This document shows, piece after piece, positions 47,861 to 59,103 of a stretch of 64,000 bases of DNA (position 1 is the stretch's first letter; every line of letters begins with the position of its first letter). This DNA is from Sialis fuliginosa. Lineage: Eukaryota > Arthropoda > Insecta > Megaloptera > Sialidae. The stretch spans positions 2,976,001-3,040,000 of the forward strand of contig OY540815.1 in NCBI GenBank assembly GCA_961205875.1, written 5' to 3'. The position numbers and the translations under genes were made by a program. A model generated the notes under the pieces. That model was not told where the DNA came from, made no database searches, and saw only the letters and a program-made list of their open reading frames with translations.

Positions 47861-48058
47861 AAAAACAAACTTGTTTGTTTAAACGTCAAAATTTATTAAA
47901 GAAGAGGAAACCGCAAGCTTTGTATTTTATTGAGATAACGACATCTTTCTCAAATTTAAATCTTTATTAATAGCCTGACGATGATTCTGTGAATCGAAAG
48001 CTTGCGGTTTCCTCTTCTTTAATAAATTTTGACGTTTAAACAAACAAGTTTGTTTTTA
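47861..48058. repeat. Perfect 61-bp hairpin with hammerhead-like half-core
   Basis: The arms 47,861-47,921 and 47,998-48,058 are perfectly complementary; the loop is 76 bases. At the right side of the loop CTGACGA (47,975-47,981), a five-pair stem GATTC-TGT-GAATC, and GAAA (47,996-47,999) follow one another, and GAAA runs into the arm. This is the order of the conserved half of a hammerhead ribozyme (CUGANGA, stem II, GAAA, stem III) and of the motif found at ends of Penelope-like elements. The opposite strand offers a UU cleavage-site position but stem I pairs poorly. Catalysis is unproven. Confidence 0.5.
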
Positions 48059-48094
48059 TTTATATTTAACGTCACTACTATTATATTATTAAAT

Positions 48095-48290
48095 ATATCT
48101 ATATATATAAAAGAAAGTCGTGTTAGTTACACTATTTATAACTCAAGAACGGCTTTACCGATATGGCTGAAAATTGGTGAGGAGGTAGCTTAGAGCCAGG
48201 AGACGGACATAGGATACTATTTATTCCGTTCGACAGTGTTCCCGTGTGACTTGACATAAAACATCAGTCACTATAAAACGTGGTCATCTA
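48095..48290 (+). repeat. Common insect dispersed repeat
   Basis: It begins with TATA-rich sequence and AAAGAAAGTCGTGTTAG, followed by CTCAAGAACGGCTTTACCG and GGAGACGGACATAGGATACT. This text recurs in many insect genomes as a dispersed repeat start. The 3' end is not clear here. 48,290-49,040 is A+T-rich without recognised content. Confidence 0.5.
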
Positions 48291-49044
48291 CGAAATTAAT
48301 TGCAAATGTCGTAACTATGGATACGTTATATTTTATTGATTATTTTCAAATGTCAGTCATTTAAAAATCTGAAGTAAATGTGTTTACTATGAACAAAAAA
48401 ATATAACAAAAAAGAAATATAAAGAAATAAATAAATAAAGTAATAAATAATTTAAATGTTCGTACATAAATTTGTCAAAAAAATTGAAGACAAACAATCA
48501 GCATTGGAATGACTAACATTCGGCATAACATAGGTAATACATTAAAATTTAAAACTTAAAGTTATTGATATATCAATATTTTTACCTACATAAGTATTTT
48601 ATTATATTAATTTGTAATAATAAATATTAGAAGAATTTATTTAATTAATAATTAACATTGTCGTAATTTTAAATGATATTTTTTTAATTGTTGTTTGAAT
48701 TTGTACATATGTACGATCTGTCTCTGTGATCTGAACATCGTGCATCTAAAAGTGACAAAGTTCATTCAATTTACAACTAAGTATATTTGATTTAAAAAAG
48801 GTTCATCAATTTTAATACGAAATGTAGGTATATAATATTAATAAATAAATATATAATTGTTAACTGTAATTAATTGTACAAAGGATTTACGAGACAAGCT
48901 AATAATATAGAGACACTGAATTAACTTTGTTAGATGACTTTTTGAAAGACACGAGCATAAAAACCAAAAATGAAATTATTTTTAATATTCATAAAATGTT
49001 ATTTCAAATCATGTAAGCCATGTAAGTATACACATCCATAATAA

Positions 49045-49510
49045 TATTATAAATGCGAAAGTGTGTTTGTCTGTCTGTCTGTTTGTTACCTTTTCACGGC
49101 TAAACTGCTGAACGGATCTTGATGAAATTTGGCAGTGAGATAGCTTGCATCCCGAGGATGGACATAGGCTATTTCGTATCTTCAACCCCTAAGAAATTGC
49201 AAGGGGGTGGAAAATTTTTAATTTTTTTTAGTAATTAATATTTTACCCCCCGATAGATATGAAGGGTTGTAAGTGGTTTTATTCGATCCAGCGGGAAAAA
49301 TACCACGGGGGCGGTGATTTTAGGAGGGGAAACAACCCTCTATCTCTCATAGGAGCCGAGATATTTACGATTTTGTATAATGTAAGAAAAATTTAATATT
49401 TTACCCCTGTCACATATGATGGGTTGTAATTAGTTTCATTCGATCCGTTGGAAAAAATATCATGGGGATGGGAGTTTCGAAATCCACGTGAGCGAAGCCG
49501 CGGGTAGCAG
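49045..49510 (+). repeat. GTCTG/CTAGT-type dispersed repeat
   Basis: It begins ATAATATTATAAATGCGAAA and GTGTGTTTGTCTGTCTGTCTG, continues with CTGAACGGATCTTGATGAAA and GGACATAGGCTATTTC, and ends ACGTGAGCGAAGCCGCGGGT. It is a well-preserved member of a repeat type very common in moths, butterflies and other insects, often linked to Helitron-like or LINE tails. No coding sequence. Confidence 0.6.
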
Positions 49511-50089
49511 AAACTTCGAAACTATTTTTTTTAAATTTCAAACAGGTATTTTGGAATTAAAACTAATGGAAAAAAATTACATAAATAAAATTAAGAAATG
49601 TAAATTACACATGTATACTGCAGACTTAATTATTAATTATAATCTGTAACACTTTAAATGCCCCATCCTGTATACACACATCATTATTATTGTAAAAAAT
49701 AAAATACAATGAAAACATCATCTTTCTCTCTCTTTCTCACACACACCCACAACAACACTAGCCGTTTCGTATCAACCGATTAATTCACATGACATAATAT
49801 AAATATCCACAATATTTTTGACATTAAATATTTATTACAGAAATATTCGATTTTATAGTACAAAGCTGTCTGTATACAAATCAATAAACGTAGTACATTT
49901 GCGATGTTGGCCTTTTTGCCTTAATTTGTAAATATGTACGTGTAACAGAGATAGTACATAGTAAATTATAAATAAACAGTATGCTTATCTTTTTCTATAA
50001 TATATCATCTATCTAATTAGAGTATATATTATTATCTATGACTTTTATATAAAACATTATTTTCTATCACGCATTGTTTCAGAAATCAT

Positions 50090-50350
50090 TAAAAATTGAC
50101 AAGAATAAACATCCGTTTCTTGTTTAGTGATGCTCTTCAAAAATAGAAGGTGCACTACAGTATACATACAAGAACCTTAAGTTTAAAATTTCATGTTTTG
50201 TATGTCTCACCGTTTTAGCTGTAGAGCGTCAAAGACAGACAGACACACATACAGACGTCATTGAGATAATGGTTGTACGTTATTCAGGGACCCTCAAAAT
50301 GTGTAATTCTATCAAAATCTCGAGTTCAAATTTCTTCATGATTACTATAC
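50090..50350. repeat. Dispersed repeat family W, copy 2
   Basis: Collinear with 22,590-22,845, with AATAAACATCCGTTTCTTG, a GACAGACAGACACACATACA block and GGGACCCTCAAAATGTG. Immediately after it, at 50,378-50,910, TAGGGTCGAGCGGGGTAAAT and several TGTTTCACTTTT-ACCC motifs mark another, unidentified repeat. Confidence 0.5.
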
Positions 50351-51486
50351 TTTATTATCTATACAGTACATTTCATGTAGGGTCGAGCGGGGTAAATATG
50401 AAACACCCAAAAAAATGGGGTGTAAGTGAAGCAAGCTTGCAACTAAAAAACTAATTTGTTTATAAGAGAATTATAAAATCTGACATCATCATTAAAGGTT
50501 TGTTAAAGCGACCTGAAAATATAATAAGTGATGTGCGCCCCTGCAGATTTTTCTGTTAGCCGATGTCAAAACGTGTGAATTAAATTTTAGTTCTTTGCAC
50601 ATAACTTTCTGTATAGCTCAGATATAATTAAAGTTACAATTTCACATTGATATTCCACAAAGAAAATAAATCAAAGTTGACTTTGTAGTTTTTCTTTTAA
50701 TTTTTCAAGAAATATTTTCTATTAGAGGCCTGTTTAACTTTTTCCCTTACCTGTTTCACTTTTTCCCAAATTAGTGGTTAAAAATGAAACAAACTTTTTT
50801 CATTTTTAAAGTCCGTGTTGTATCGTACATTTCAAATGACGTAAGTATGAATTTGTATCGTTAACTGTCAAAAAACATGAAAGATTTGTATTTTGTTTCA
50901 CTTTTACCCTATGTGTAAAAAGTAAAAAAGATGGAAACAATTGTGTTTGTCGGATTAAAAATACAAGAGTTTTCTCGCCTCAAAGTTTTTCATTCTCGTA
51001 GCCTTATTTTCAAGATGGCAACCAAATAATAACGCCCCTAGAATTGACCTTCCTACGAAACCCCACCAACAAAAAATCGCTGCTCACCTAAAATGTACGG
51101 TTATATACCGGATTGACTGTACTTTTTTTTTTACTTTTTAACCGAGACTCGGCAAAAGTTAATATTGTCTCGTCAAAACATCAAACTCATTCGAATTTAA
51201 AGCATTTTCGTATTGATATCGATCTCGAGATAGAGAAAAATCTCGGCTCAGTGTACAGCCCTTCAAAATTACTTGCACGTGCCAAGTATATAATTTGTTA
51301 CTTTTATAATTCAAATAATAGAAACATTTCTATTAACTTTAATATTATCTTCTATGGCAAAGTACCTACATCTACTACCAACAGTTTCGTACAACTCCTG
51401 GTCAAAATTAGGTTAATATTTCCTGCAACAAAATGCAAAATAGGGACAAAGCACACTTTGCATTTTACAGTTTTAAGCTCTACAAC

Positions 51487-51545
51487 AGTGTTTCTCAATA
51501 GGTGTGCCACTGGCGGATTCCGCAGCTGCACTTTTTTACAAAATG
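51487..51545. repeat. Possible hAT end of SPIN/Charlie type
   Basis: CAGTGTTTCTCAATAGGTGT followed by GCCACTGGCGGATTCCGC resembles a hAT terminal repeat. The opposite end was not found, so this is a fragment at best. Confidence 0.3.
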
Positions 51546-51829
51546 AGAAATATAAGTGAAACATTAATTATTTTATCAATATCTTTTCTTATTTGAATTG
51601 AATACCATTTAAGGAGTAATTTGAAATATTTGGGTACGAAATAGTAGTATTTTACTAACAAAAGTACGATTTAATATTTAAAAGTTTTGTCTAGCTATGA
51701 TTGCATAAAATATTATAGTTATATGTATCTATTTCAGACATTATTTTACAATTTTTATGGATCCGTGCCTCAAAATGAAAACATGGAACCCTTATAAATA
51801 AAAAAATATTTAGTACCCTCTACCACTAA

Positions 51830-52165
51830 TTCTATAAAATTTTCACATAAAATTTTTCATGTCACCCCTCTCCCTTACACACAATTTTGAAATGGGACCG
51901 TCTTCAAACCAGACCCACCCATTCAACCAAGTTTCATTAATATCGGATCAGTGGTTTATGAGTTATGAGTGTGACAAGGATTCAGGGGACAGACGAACAC
52001 ACACACACATAGACATAAAGATAGAGACGGAATGAAAAGTGTTTATCTTGACCTGAAACGGAAATATCAAGTTAAAATTTTGAAATCAGAAAACATTTTT
52101 TTTGTCTCATTCTTCAAACGATCACAAAGCCTCTCGTATCTTCGATATTGCGAGGAAGCAAAATT
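51830..52165 (+). repeat. Dispersed repeat family Z, copy 2
   Basis: Collinear with 18,625-19,042, including GACAAGGATTCAGGGGACAG and the hairpin-forming tail at 52,130-52,160. From here to 53,020 I see only A+T-rich DNA. Confidence 0.65.
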
Positions 52166-53023
52166 CACAAAATATACATATATTCATATTCTTACAAAAT
52201 ATGGCTATGGTTATAGACAAAAATGTAAACTGAAAAGATCAGCAACCACTGTTTTTATAATAACGTTCTTGTAGCACAATTAGCATCAAATTCTCATGTA
52301 AGTTTGCCCATTAGCTTTCGTGATAACTAGCTCTCGAATGGGTAAAACAGCCACCTTTAATTAAACGGACCACTTATTATACTGTTTATAGTGAATGTTA
52401 AATTATCGTAAAACGTTAAAAAAAACTTTATTTTAGTTAAGGGTAATTTTATTTCTTAATTTGATTATATTTCAATTTAGCTTGGTGAGTATTTACAAAG
52501 GAAATTGAATGTATTTTTTGAGAACAAATAAAACACGCACTATTTTAATGAAATGAGAAATAGCGAAGAGCATTAAATAAACAATTCTAACACTTTATAT
52601 ACTATTATAGAATTTGTAAACAATATTGAACTGTATTTTTTGTGTTTTAACAATAGTTAATATAAACTAGAGTTAAGAAAATAATTTTTGTTCATTAATG
52701 AAATAAAATGATACATAAAAAAAATACTTGCTCCCTAAAATGATTAAATGAGTATAGGGTTGATAAAATGTGTACTAATTGAGCAATAACATGTATTTAT
52801 ATAGTATTTTATAAATCGAACTATTTAGTTTTTATTTTTAATTCATCGGAAACATTAAACATTTTGTAATAAATGGTCAAAAGTCAAGTATTAATTCGTT
52901 TTGAAGGGGAGCCGGGGTATGTAAGTCCCATTAAAAGGTAAGGATTTATTTGTTTTGTGTTATGCCTACCTCCCAATTAAAATAATTAAAGAGGGTATAA
53001 TTAAAGGAGGATTGTATGGATCA

Positions 53024-53092
53024 CCCCCCCCCCCCCCAAATTAAAACAAATTCAATTATACAATGATTTTTTTTATTTGGGGGGGGGGGGGG
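53024..53092. repeat. C14 and G14 tracts in inverted order
   Basis: Fourteen C (53,024-53,037) and fourteen G (53,079-53,092) are separated by 41 bp of A+T-rich DNA. The segments after each tract are related (AAATTAAAACAAATTCAATT and AAATTAAAGCAAATTAAATT). Each tract alone could form four-stranded structures and together they could form a G:C hairpin; the lengths are prone to sequencing error. Confidence 0.8.
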
Positions 53093-53328
53093 TAATGGAA
53101 CATCCCCTCCCCAAAACTAAACTTTTAAAATTAAAGCAAATTAAATTATACAGTAATAATGAACGCAAAACAAAATTTTAATGCTCAAAACGGAAAATGT
53201 TATTGCTCAGAAAAATTATTTTTAATGTCATACTTTGTCATAATGTCATACAAAATGCTTTTGCTCAAATATAATATATTAATATATAATACTCAAAGTA
53301 TATAAAACAATGCGCGCTTAAATACTAC

Positions 53329-54108
53329 CATAGACATATAGAATGGACAGTGCATTCTGTATTAACACAATAGTGTAACATCTGTTTAAAAAGTGAGAGA
53401 GAGATGCAGTGTGGTTTGGAATATATCTATCTCTTTTTCTAACAATCTGATTGGTAGCTTACTATAGTTCAGGGTAGTATTTCTGTCCGATATATTTTTG
53501 TATCTTGTGATTTTTGTGCAATAAGTTTTTTATTAGAAAAGTAAATAATATAAACATACTATAATGGTTCATATTTCATCGAGGAAATTTAAAAAAAACA
53601 TCAATTGATCTGATAGAAATTTGCAAAATTATGAACGGATATTCCGGGAAAATAATATTTTTGCTACCAAAAATATTAAATATATATTAATAAAAAAAAG
53701 TTTTAAATCAATTCCCAAGTGGTTGCTACAAAATGATGCGGTGGATTGCACTTACAAACAGCACATAAAAGATTTACTTAACAAAATTTTAAATATTTTT
53801 TTTGATATTAGGTTACATTACGAAGCTACGAAGAAGGAAGAGCAAGATATTAAAATTGGGTCAAAAAATTCGAAACTTATATTATTTAGAAATCAATAAT
53901 TGTTTTTTTTTTAAATAAATTTTTTTTATAACGTTAATTATTTTTTGTTTTTTAACCTCTTACTATGAATATTTTTAATGTTCGGCACCAAGAATGAAAT
54001 AGTTACACTCCTGTTTAAAAAAAGGAAAAGTATTTTCCAAACCTGTTTCTATCACTTTCTTTTGACAGTTTTTCGAGTCAGATGCGTGGTCCATTCTCTA
54101 TGTCTATA
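53329..54108 (+). mobile_element. 780-bp TIR transposon derivative
   Basis: The left end CATAGACATATAGAATGGAC and the right end, read in complement, TATAGACATAGAGAATGGAC, match at 18 of 20 positions. Flanks AATACTAC (53,321-53,328) and AATGCTAC (54,109-54,116) form an 8-bp target duplication with one mismatch. An 8-bp duplication fits the hAT or P superfamilies. The interior holds a C-terminal transposase-like remnant, so this is a non-autonomous deletion derivative that kept part of its gene. Confidence 0.7.
53609..53899 (+). pseudogene. C-terminal remnant of a transposase-like protein
   Basis: An open frame of about 95 codons without an ATG near its start, ending in a stop at 53,899. It reads in part KWLLQNDAVDCTYKQHIKDL and then IFFDIRLHYEATKKEEQ and KNSKLILFRNQ. 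The pattern of a hydrophobic helix, R-x-H-x-Y, a charged spacer and a terminal KL-x-LF-x-NQ resembles the C-termini of P-element/THAP-type transposases. The reading frame lies inside a 780-bp element with terminal inverted repeats, which supports a transposase origin. Family assignment is inference; the catalytic region is missing. Confidence 0.4.
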
Positions 54109-54719
54109 AATGCTACTATAATTTTTTTATTGTGAAGTTTGTAAGTCAACGGTTCAAGTTAAATATTTTATTTCTTTTTAAACTGAATCCTCTTTGGGTA
54201 CTGAATAATGTATTATGTAAGTATTGTATAATGCTTTCTTAAAATATCGATTCTGATTAATTAACTCCATTATAAATCTGATAAAAAGTAATGTATCGAA
54301 TTTCACTTTTCCTTATATCGATCATTATTTAAAATATTGAAGCCACAGAGTAAACTTGATACTTTCAAGAGATATTAAAAAACTTTTCTCGTGGAAAAAT
54401 TGATTTCGAATATTGATACAAAAATTTATTAACTATTTTTTGAATTTTGCCATAAAAGTATTTTATAAGCTGTTTCTGTTCTAGTGCTGTTGTAATTTAT
54501 GGCCAAAGTTTGATTCCCACTGAATTTAACCTTTTACAACATGAAGCTTTGAAACTAAACATAATTTATTACTGTTTAGAAATTAGAAAGACTAATGGCC
54601 GATCTCACCGCTTAACCTTAGCGATTATGGAACACATAAAAATTTAAAATTGTTGCACCAACGATTTAAGTGTTCCTTAAGTCGTTAAGTATCACCTAAA
54701 TTTAAGTCTTAGTCAAAGT

Positions 54720-55010
54720 GATACTTTAGTTCCACTTAACCTTAAAACTGCTGGAACGGGGTGGCACATTACGTCGAGGCTATCCTCCGGGAAAAAAGGC
54801 TGACTTTTAAGCCGGTCCCAAAACAAAGGTGGTATAGCCTTTTGAGGCAAAACAAAAGGACCTAGCTCGAAGTAATGTGTCAAACAGTCGCAGGCTGGCG
54901 TCCGGGAGTCATAGGGGGGTGTTTTAGTCGGTAGTCCACACGGTGGGAGTCCGACACTGGGGGCAGCTTTAGTGGTCCCCGTGCGTAAACTGCATTTCAC
55001 CTCCCACAAT
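54720..55010 (-). repeat. GC-rich fragment, possible non-LTR retrotransposon tail
   Basis: A 290-bp GC-rich block in A+T-rich DNA with CATAGGGGGGTGTTTTAGTC, GGTAGTCCACACGGTGGGAG and a terminal CATTTCACCTCCCAC-AATAAA. Such TTTAGTCGGTA and GCATTT-CACC-TCC text is frequent at 3' untranslated ends of insect LINEs. The minus strand is open for 98 codons but has no recognisable domain, so I call no gene. Confidence 0.35.
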
Positions 55011-55129
55011 AAATTATTTGATTAACTGTACAACGTTCTTTTAAAAAATTTAATATAATGATTTAAATTATTAAACATTAAAATAATAAATATCTCGGAT
55101 CTTAGTTAAAAATTGCAAAGACCCACCCG

Positions 55130-55420
55130 CTGTCTAACCCTGTCATTTGGGATTGAATGTCGAAATTTTTATTTTTATTGAAGACTATTTTACTGGATTT
55201 TACCTTTATAACTAAAGCAGTTAGGCAAATAAACATATCAAATACCCACCCTCGTTCCCCTCTTTCGCTATTAAGGGTTGAATGTCGAAATTTTTATTTT
55301 CATTAAATAATATTTTGTCTGAATTTTACCTTAATATTATAAACAGTTATGTAGATAAATACCTTTATCAAAAATTAAAAAAATTACCCCCCACCCCCTT
55401 CCTAAAATGCTATTTGTCTT
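55130..55420. repeat. Diverged tandem repeat, period about 125 bp
   Basis: TTGAATGTCGAAATTTTTAT recurs at about 55,152 and 55,277, each followed by a TTTACCTT-AT-A segment and a C-rich CCCACCC tract; a third, weaker unit follows. From 55,520 to 56,100 the sequence is related to family Y and then unremarkable. Confidence 0.5.
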
Positions 55421-56171
55421 GTAGAGTATTTGTGCACATTTTCATTCGAATGAATACAAACAAACAAAATGTTGTCATACAAACTTTTTCCACCTCCTTG
55501 CAACCCCTTACGGGATGAATTTTGGGAAATGCTGAAATACGTGTTTCATTATTTGTATTTATTTTAATATTTAATATTTTTATATTTAATATAGATATTA
55601 ATATTTTTCCCATACAAATATTTACCACCGTAGGAGTTGATTTTGGAAAAATCCTTTCTTAGCGGATGCTTGCATCATAAAAGGAAAACACTCCTGAAAT
55701 TACACGTTTCTGGGTCCAGGGGTTTTAGCTCGGCGATGATGAATCAGTCAGTTAGGCAGAACATGGAGTCATATAACCGAAATTTTTTATTGAATAAAAC
55801 AATCTCTCCCTACAGTGATTTTATGATTTTAAAATGTTTTAGGGATCAAAAGGAGTTCATAACTGAGTTTATGGATTAATCCGTTTTCCGCACGGTACTT
55901 TTTTCACGACTTTTCTGGAAAATCGCCAAGTTTTCCTGTTTGCGGTTCGGTTTTTCGCTAATAACTCGACTTCTACTTGATCAATACTGATCAAAAAAAT
56001 AGGGTCACTCGTAAGAAACCTCTCTATCGATCTTTGGAAGGCGGAACACTATAACTTAATTTATAATCGCAAAAAAAAATTACAAACTGCGCTTAAACCA
56101 GATTTTTCTCAATTACTTTGCAACAAACATGAATATTTTAATTGAAATAAGGGAAGATGTACATCTTATAA

Positions 56172-56935
56172 TCTATATATATAAAAATGAATGTTCGTTT
56201 GTGTGTGACTTATAGACTCCGAAATTACTGAACCGATTTCAATGCGGTTTTCACCAATAGTTAGATCATTTTTACGAGCAGTATCGTGGCTAATAATATT
56301 TTATGAAAATCTAAAATTTAACATCAAAAGATGAAAAGGAATCTTTTGCACAGCGTCTTTTGTTTCTATGATGTCAGAGCATAGAACTGTCATTTATAGA
56401 AAAACACAGTAGCTATGGAATATAAGACGCTGAAAACAATTACTATATGTGAATGTCAGTTTGAATCATGATACCTCCAAATATATATCTTTCCACCATG
56501 AGTTTGAATGAAAAAATATGCATTTTACAATATAAATAAACGAATTTTTATAAATTACAATAAAGAACTTCCAAGAAAGGTAACCTATTTATTTATTTTT
56601 GATTTTCATACAAATTCTAAGATAAGATCTGGTGTTTCCTGGGAGAAAATATAATTTTACACGATTTTTTCAATAACTACTGAATGGATTTTATTCCGGT
56701 TTTCACTAATGGATAGGTTAAGTTTAGATGTATAATTTGTGGATGTTTTGGGTAAATTTCATGAAGCCGGAAAAAACTATTCGTGGTGAACCGTGTGTTG
56801 TTAGCATGTTGGGTGAGCATGTTGGGTGGGCATGTTGGGTGGGCATGTTGGGTGGGCATGTCGGGTGGGCATGATTACTTTATGTTTAATAAAATTAGTA
56901 TCCCCGGGTAACACCGGGCCAATGCGCTAGTCCTA
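56172..56935 (+). repeat. CTAGT-type dispersed repeat with internal minisatellite
   Basis: It begins TATATATATAAAAATGAATG and TTCGTTTGTGTGTG, contains CTGAACCGATTTCAATGCGG and TTTTCACCAATAG, and ends CCCCGGGTAACACCGGGCC and GCGCTAGT. This is a full-length-looking member of a common insect repeat type. Confidence 0.55.
56804..56873. repeat. 13-bp minisatellite
   Basis: Five copies of GCATGTTGGGTGG plus a partial sixth, with one A and one C variant. It lies within the dispersed repeat that ends at 56,935. Confidence 0.9.
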
Positions 56936-57092
56936 AATAAACCTATCGAGTTTGATTTTAAAATATTAAAAAATTACCGCCAAATATTATATTTTCAAAA
57001 AAAAATTGATTGACGCAAACCATGTAGAGCAATTTTGTTTATCTTAAATTGTAGGGTTTTTCATACCCTTTCAAATGTATATATTTTACCCA

Positions 57093-57507
57093 TATACAGT
57101 GTATTCTAAGTTGATTAAGACATAGGGAATTTAACATGGGGACAATTAGAAATGTTGTAGTAGCCTTTGGTCAAATTTAACGATATGTGATTGGTGCATT
57201 TTCAAATGTCGCCTCGAAACTAACTGATCAATTTTAAATTAATCAACAGTATTTTGTTTTCAACTTTTATAAAGAATAAAATACATTAATGAAATTAAAG
57301 TAGAATCCTAGATAAAATTATAATAATATTTTTTGGTAGATATTTTGAAAACAAAATACTAATTACTATTTTATTAAATTTTGTGGCGGCATTTCAAAAT
57401 GCACCAACGCCACATCGTTAAATTTGACCAAAGGTTACTATAACATTTCTAATTGTCCCCATGTTACATTTCCTATGTCTTAATCAACTTGGAATACACT
57501 TGTATAT
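57093..57507. mobile_element. Small foldback element
   Basis: The arms 57,093-57,214 and 57,385-57,507 are inverted copies (GTCAAATTTAACGAT against ATCGTTAAATTTGAC; ATTAGAAATGTTGTAGTA against TACTATAACATTTCTAAT). The ends are near ATACAGTGTATTC and GAATACACTTGTAT. The loop is about 170 bp. No coding sequence. A partial copy of the 19,914-20,240 arm follows at 57,585-57,830. Confidence 0.7.
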
Positions 57508-58140
57508 TGAAACAAAAAAGTTATTTAGGTTTTTTTGAACTGATTTTTGCATTTTCGGATTGTTGCTAAAAAACCTATTTTAATACTGTTCTCACGAATA
57601 GATAAATAATTATTTAGAGCAGGTTCTTGGCTATTTTTTTTTTAATATTTCTGGTTCTATAAAACAATTGAATTGGTTTAAAATTTAAAAAAACTCAACA
57701 ATAAGATTCTAGTGCTATGATTTGCCAAAGAATTGAAAAAAAATTACTTTTTTATGGTGGGAATCGATTAAGTCTTTGAGAACACATACAAACAACAAAA
57801 GACTAAAAGTAAATTTATGTACAAAGTTTGATTTTCAAAAGCTCTGGATCAGAAGTCATACTTCAAAATCGTTCTGTAATGAGCTTTCTTGTTTGTCGGA
57901 GTTTATCACTTTCGATATTTACTGAACGACTTTATATTAGTTGATAGTTAAAAATATACTAGTTCAATATATACATTTATATTTAAACTAAGTACTTGTA
58001 AATATATCGCCAATCTGATAGGTTTATCACAAAGGAACTTATTTATCTATTTTAATGGTATTATAATTTGATTTCTGGATACCCGCTTTATACATATAGA
58101 TTATTTTACGAAATCCTGGAATAAACATATGGCTGCCCAG

Positions 58141-59095
58141 TAGGGTGGAGTGAAAAAATGTTTTTTTGGAATCTTCGAAACGCTATATGCGGAAAATGTG
58201 CATTTGTATATCCTTAAAACACCTAACGAAGGAATTTGTAATTGGATATCATCCTGAGGTTCCTAAATGATTTTCTTTATTAGAAAAAAACATAAATTTT
58301 TGGGCATTATATCTTGGTAACGGGGTAAGACATTTGAATGCGTAATAGTTTAAATTAAAGAGACATTCAGTACCTTTAAAATGATATATAACAGTCAAAC
58401 ATTTATTATAGTAAATCGTTTGAAAAATGCTCTCAAAATAAGATTATTTTTATTAAAAAACCAAAAAATAAACTTCATTTAAAAAAAAAATGATTAACTA
58501 TAAAAAAAAATTACAGTTACATATTATTTTAAAGACACTGGATTGCTCTTTAATTTAAATTATTGCGCATTCAAATATCTTTCCCCGTTACCGAGATATT
58601 ATACTCTAAATTCTGTTAATTTAATGAAATTATGGTGTTATATCTCGGTAACGGGGAAAGATATTTGAATGCGCAATAATTTAAATTAAAGAGCAATCCA
58701 GTGTCTTTAAAATAATATGTAACTGTAATTTTTTTTATAGTTAATCATTTTTTTTAAATGAAGTTTATTTTTTGGTTTTTTAATAAAAATAATCTTATTT
58801 TGAGAGCATTTTTCAAACGATTTACTATAATAAATGTTTGACTGTTATATATCATTTTAAAGGTACTGAATGTCTCTTTTATTTAAACTATTGCGCATTC
58901 AAATATCTTACCCCGTTACCGAGATATAATGCCCAAAAATTTATGTTTTTTTCTAATAAAGAAAATCATTTAGGAACCTCAGGATGATATCCAATTACAA
59001 ATTCCTTCGGTAGGTGTTTTAAGGATAAACAAATGCACATTTTCCGCATATAGCGTTTCGAAGATTCCAAAAAAACATTTTTTCACTCCACCCTA
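58141..59095. mobile_element. 955-bp foldback element, palindrome of palindromes
   Basis: It starts TAGGGTGGAGTG and ends CACTCCACCCTA, flanked by a perfect 8-bp target duplication CTGCCCAG (58,133-58,140 and 59,096-59,103). The left and right halves are near-perfect inverted copies about 460 bp long around a centre near 58,618 with a loop of roughly 40 bp. Each half is itself a hairpin: the GGTAACGGGG to AATTTAAA segment occurs four times in alternating orientation (about 58,317, 58,525, 58,635 and 58,865). The 8-bp duplication fits hAT or P-type transposition. No transposase. Confidence 0.88.
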
Positions 59096-59103
59096 CTGCC
59101 CAG

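Larger units (their letters stand above)
47262..49640. repeat. 2.4-kb inverted repeat enclosing nested hairpins
   Basis: The arms 47,262-47,391 and 49,510-49,640 are inverted copies (TCTGCAGTATACATGTG against CACATGTATACTGCAGA; CAGGTATTTTGGAATTAAAA on the right). Between them lie a second pair (47,443-47,493 with 47,805-47,855, sharing AACACAGGTTTACAAAAAAA), the perfect hairpin at 47,861-48,058, and two CTAGT-type dispersed repeats. Confidence 0.7.

Noticed and set aside
51113..51559. 148-codon plus-strand frame as a gene
   Set aside because: It starts at a non-ATG codon, ends inside a hAT-like end fragment and has no motif. It is most likely chance.
54713..55009. 98-codon minus-strand frame as a gene
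   Set aside because: The segment looks like the GC-rich tail of a non-LTR retrotransposon and the translation has no recognisable domain.
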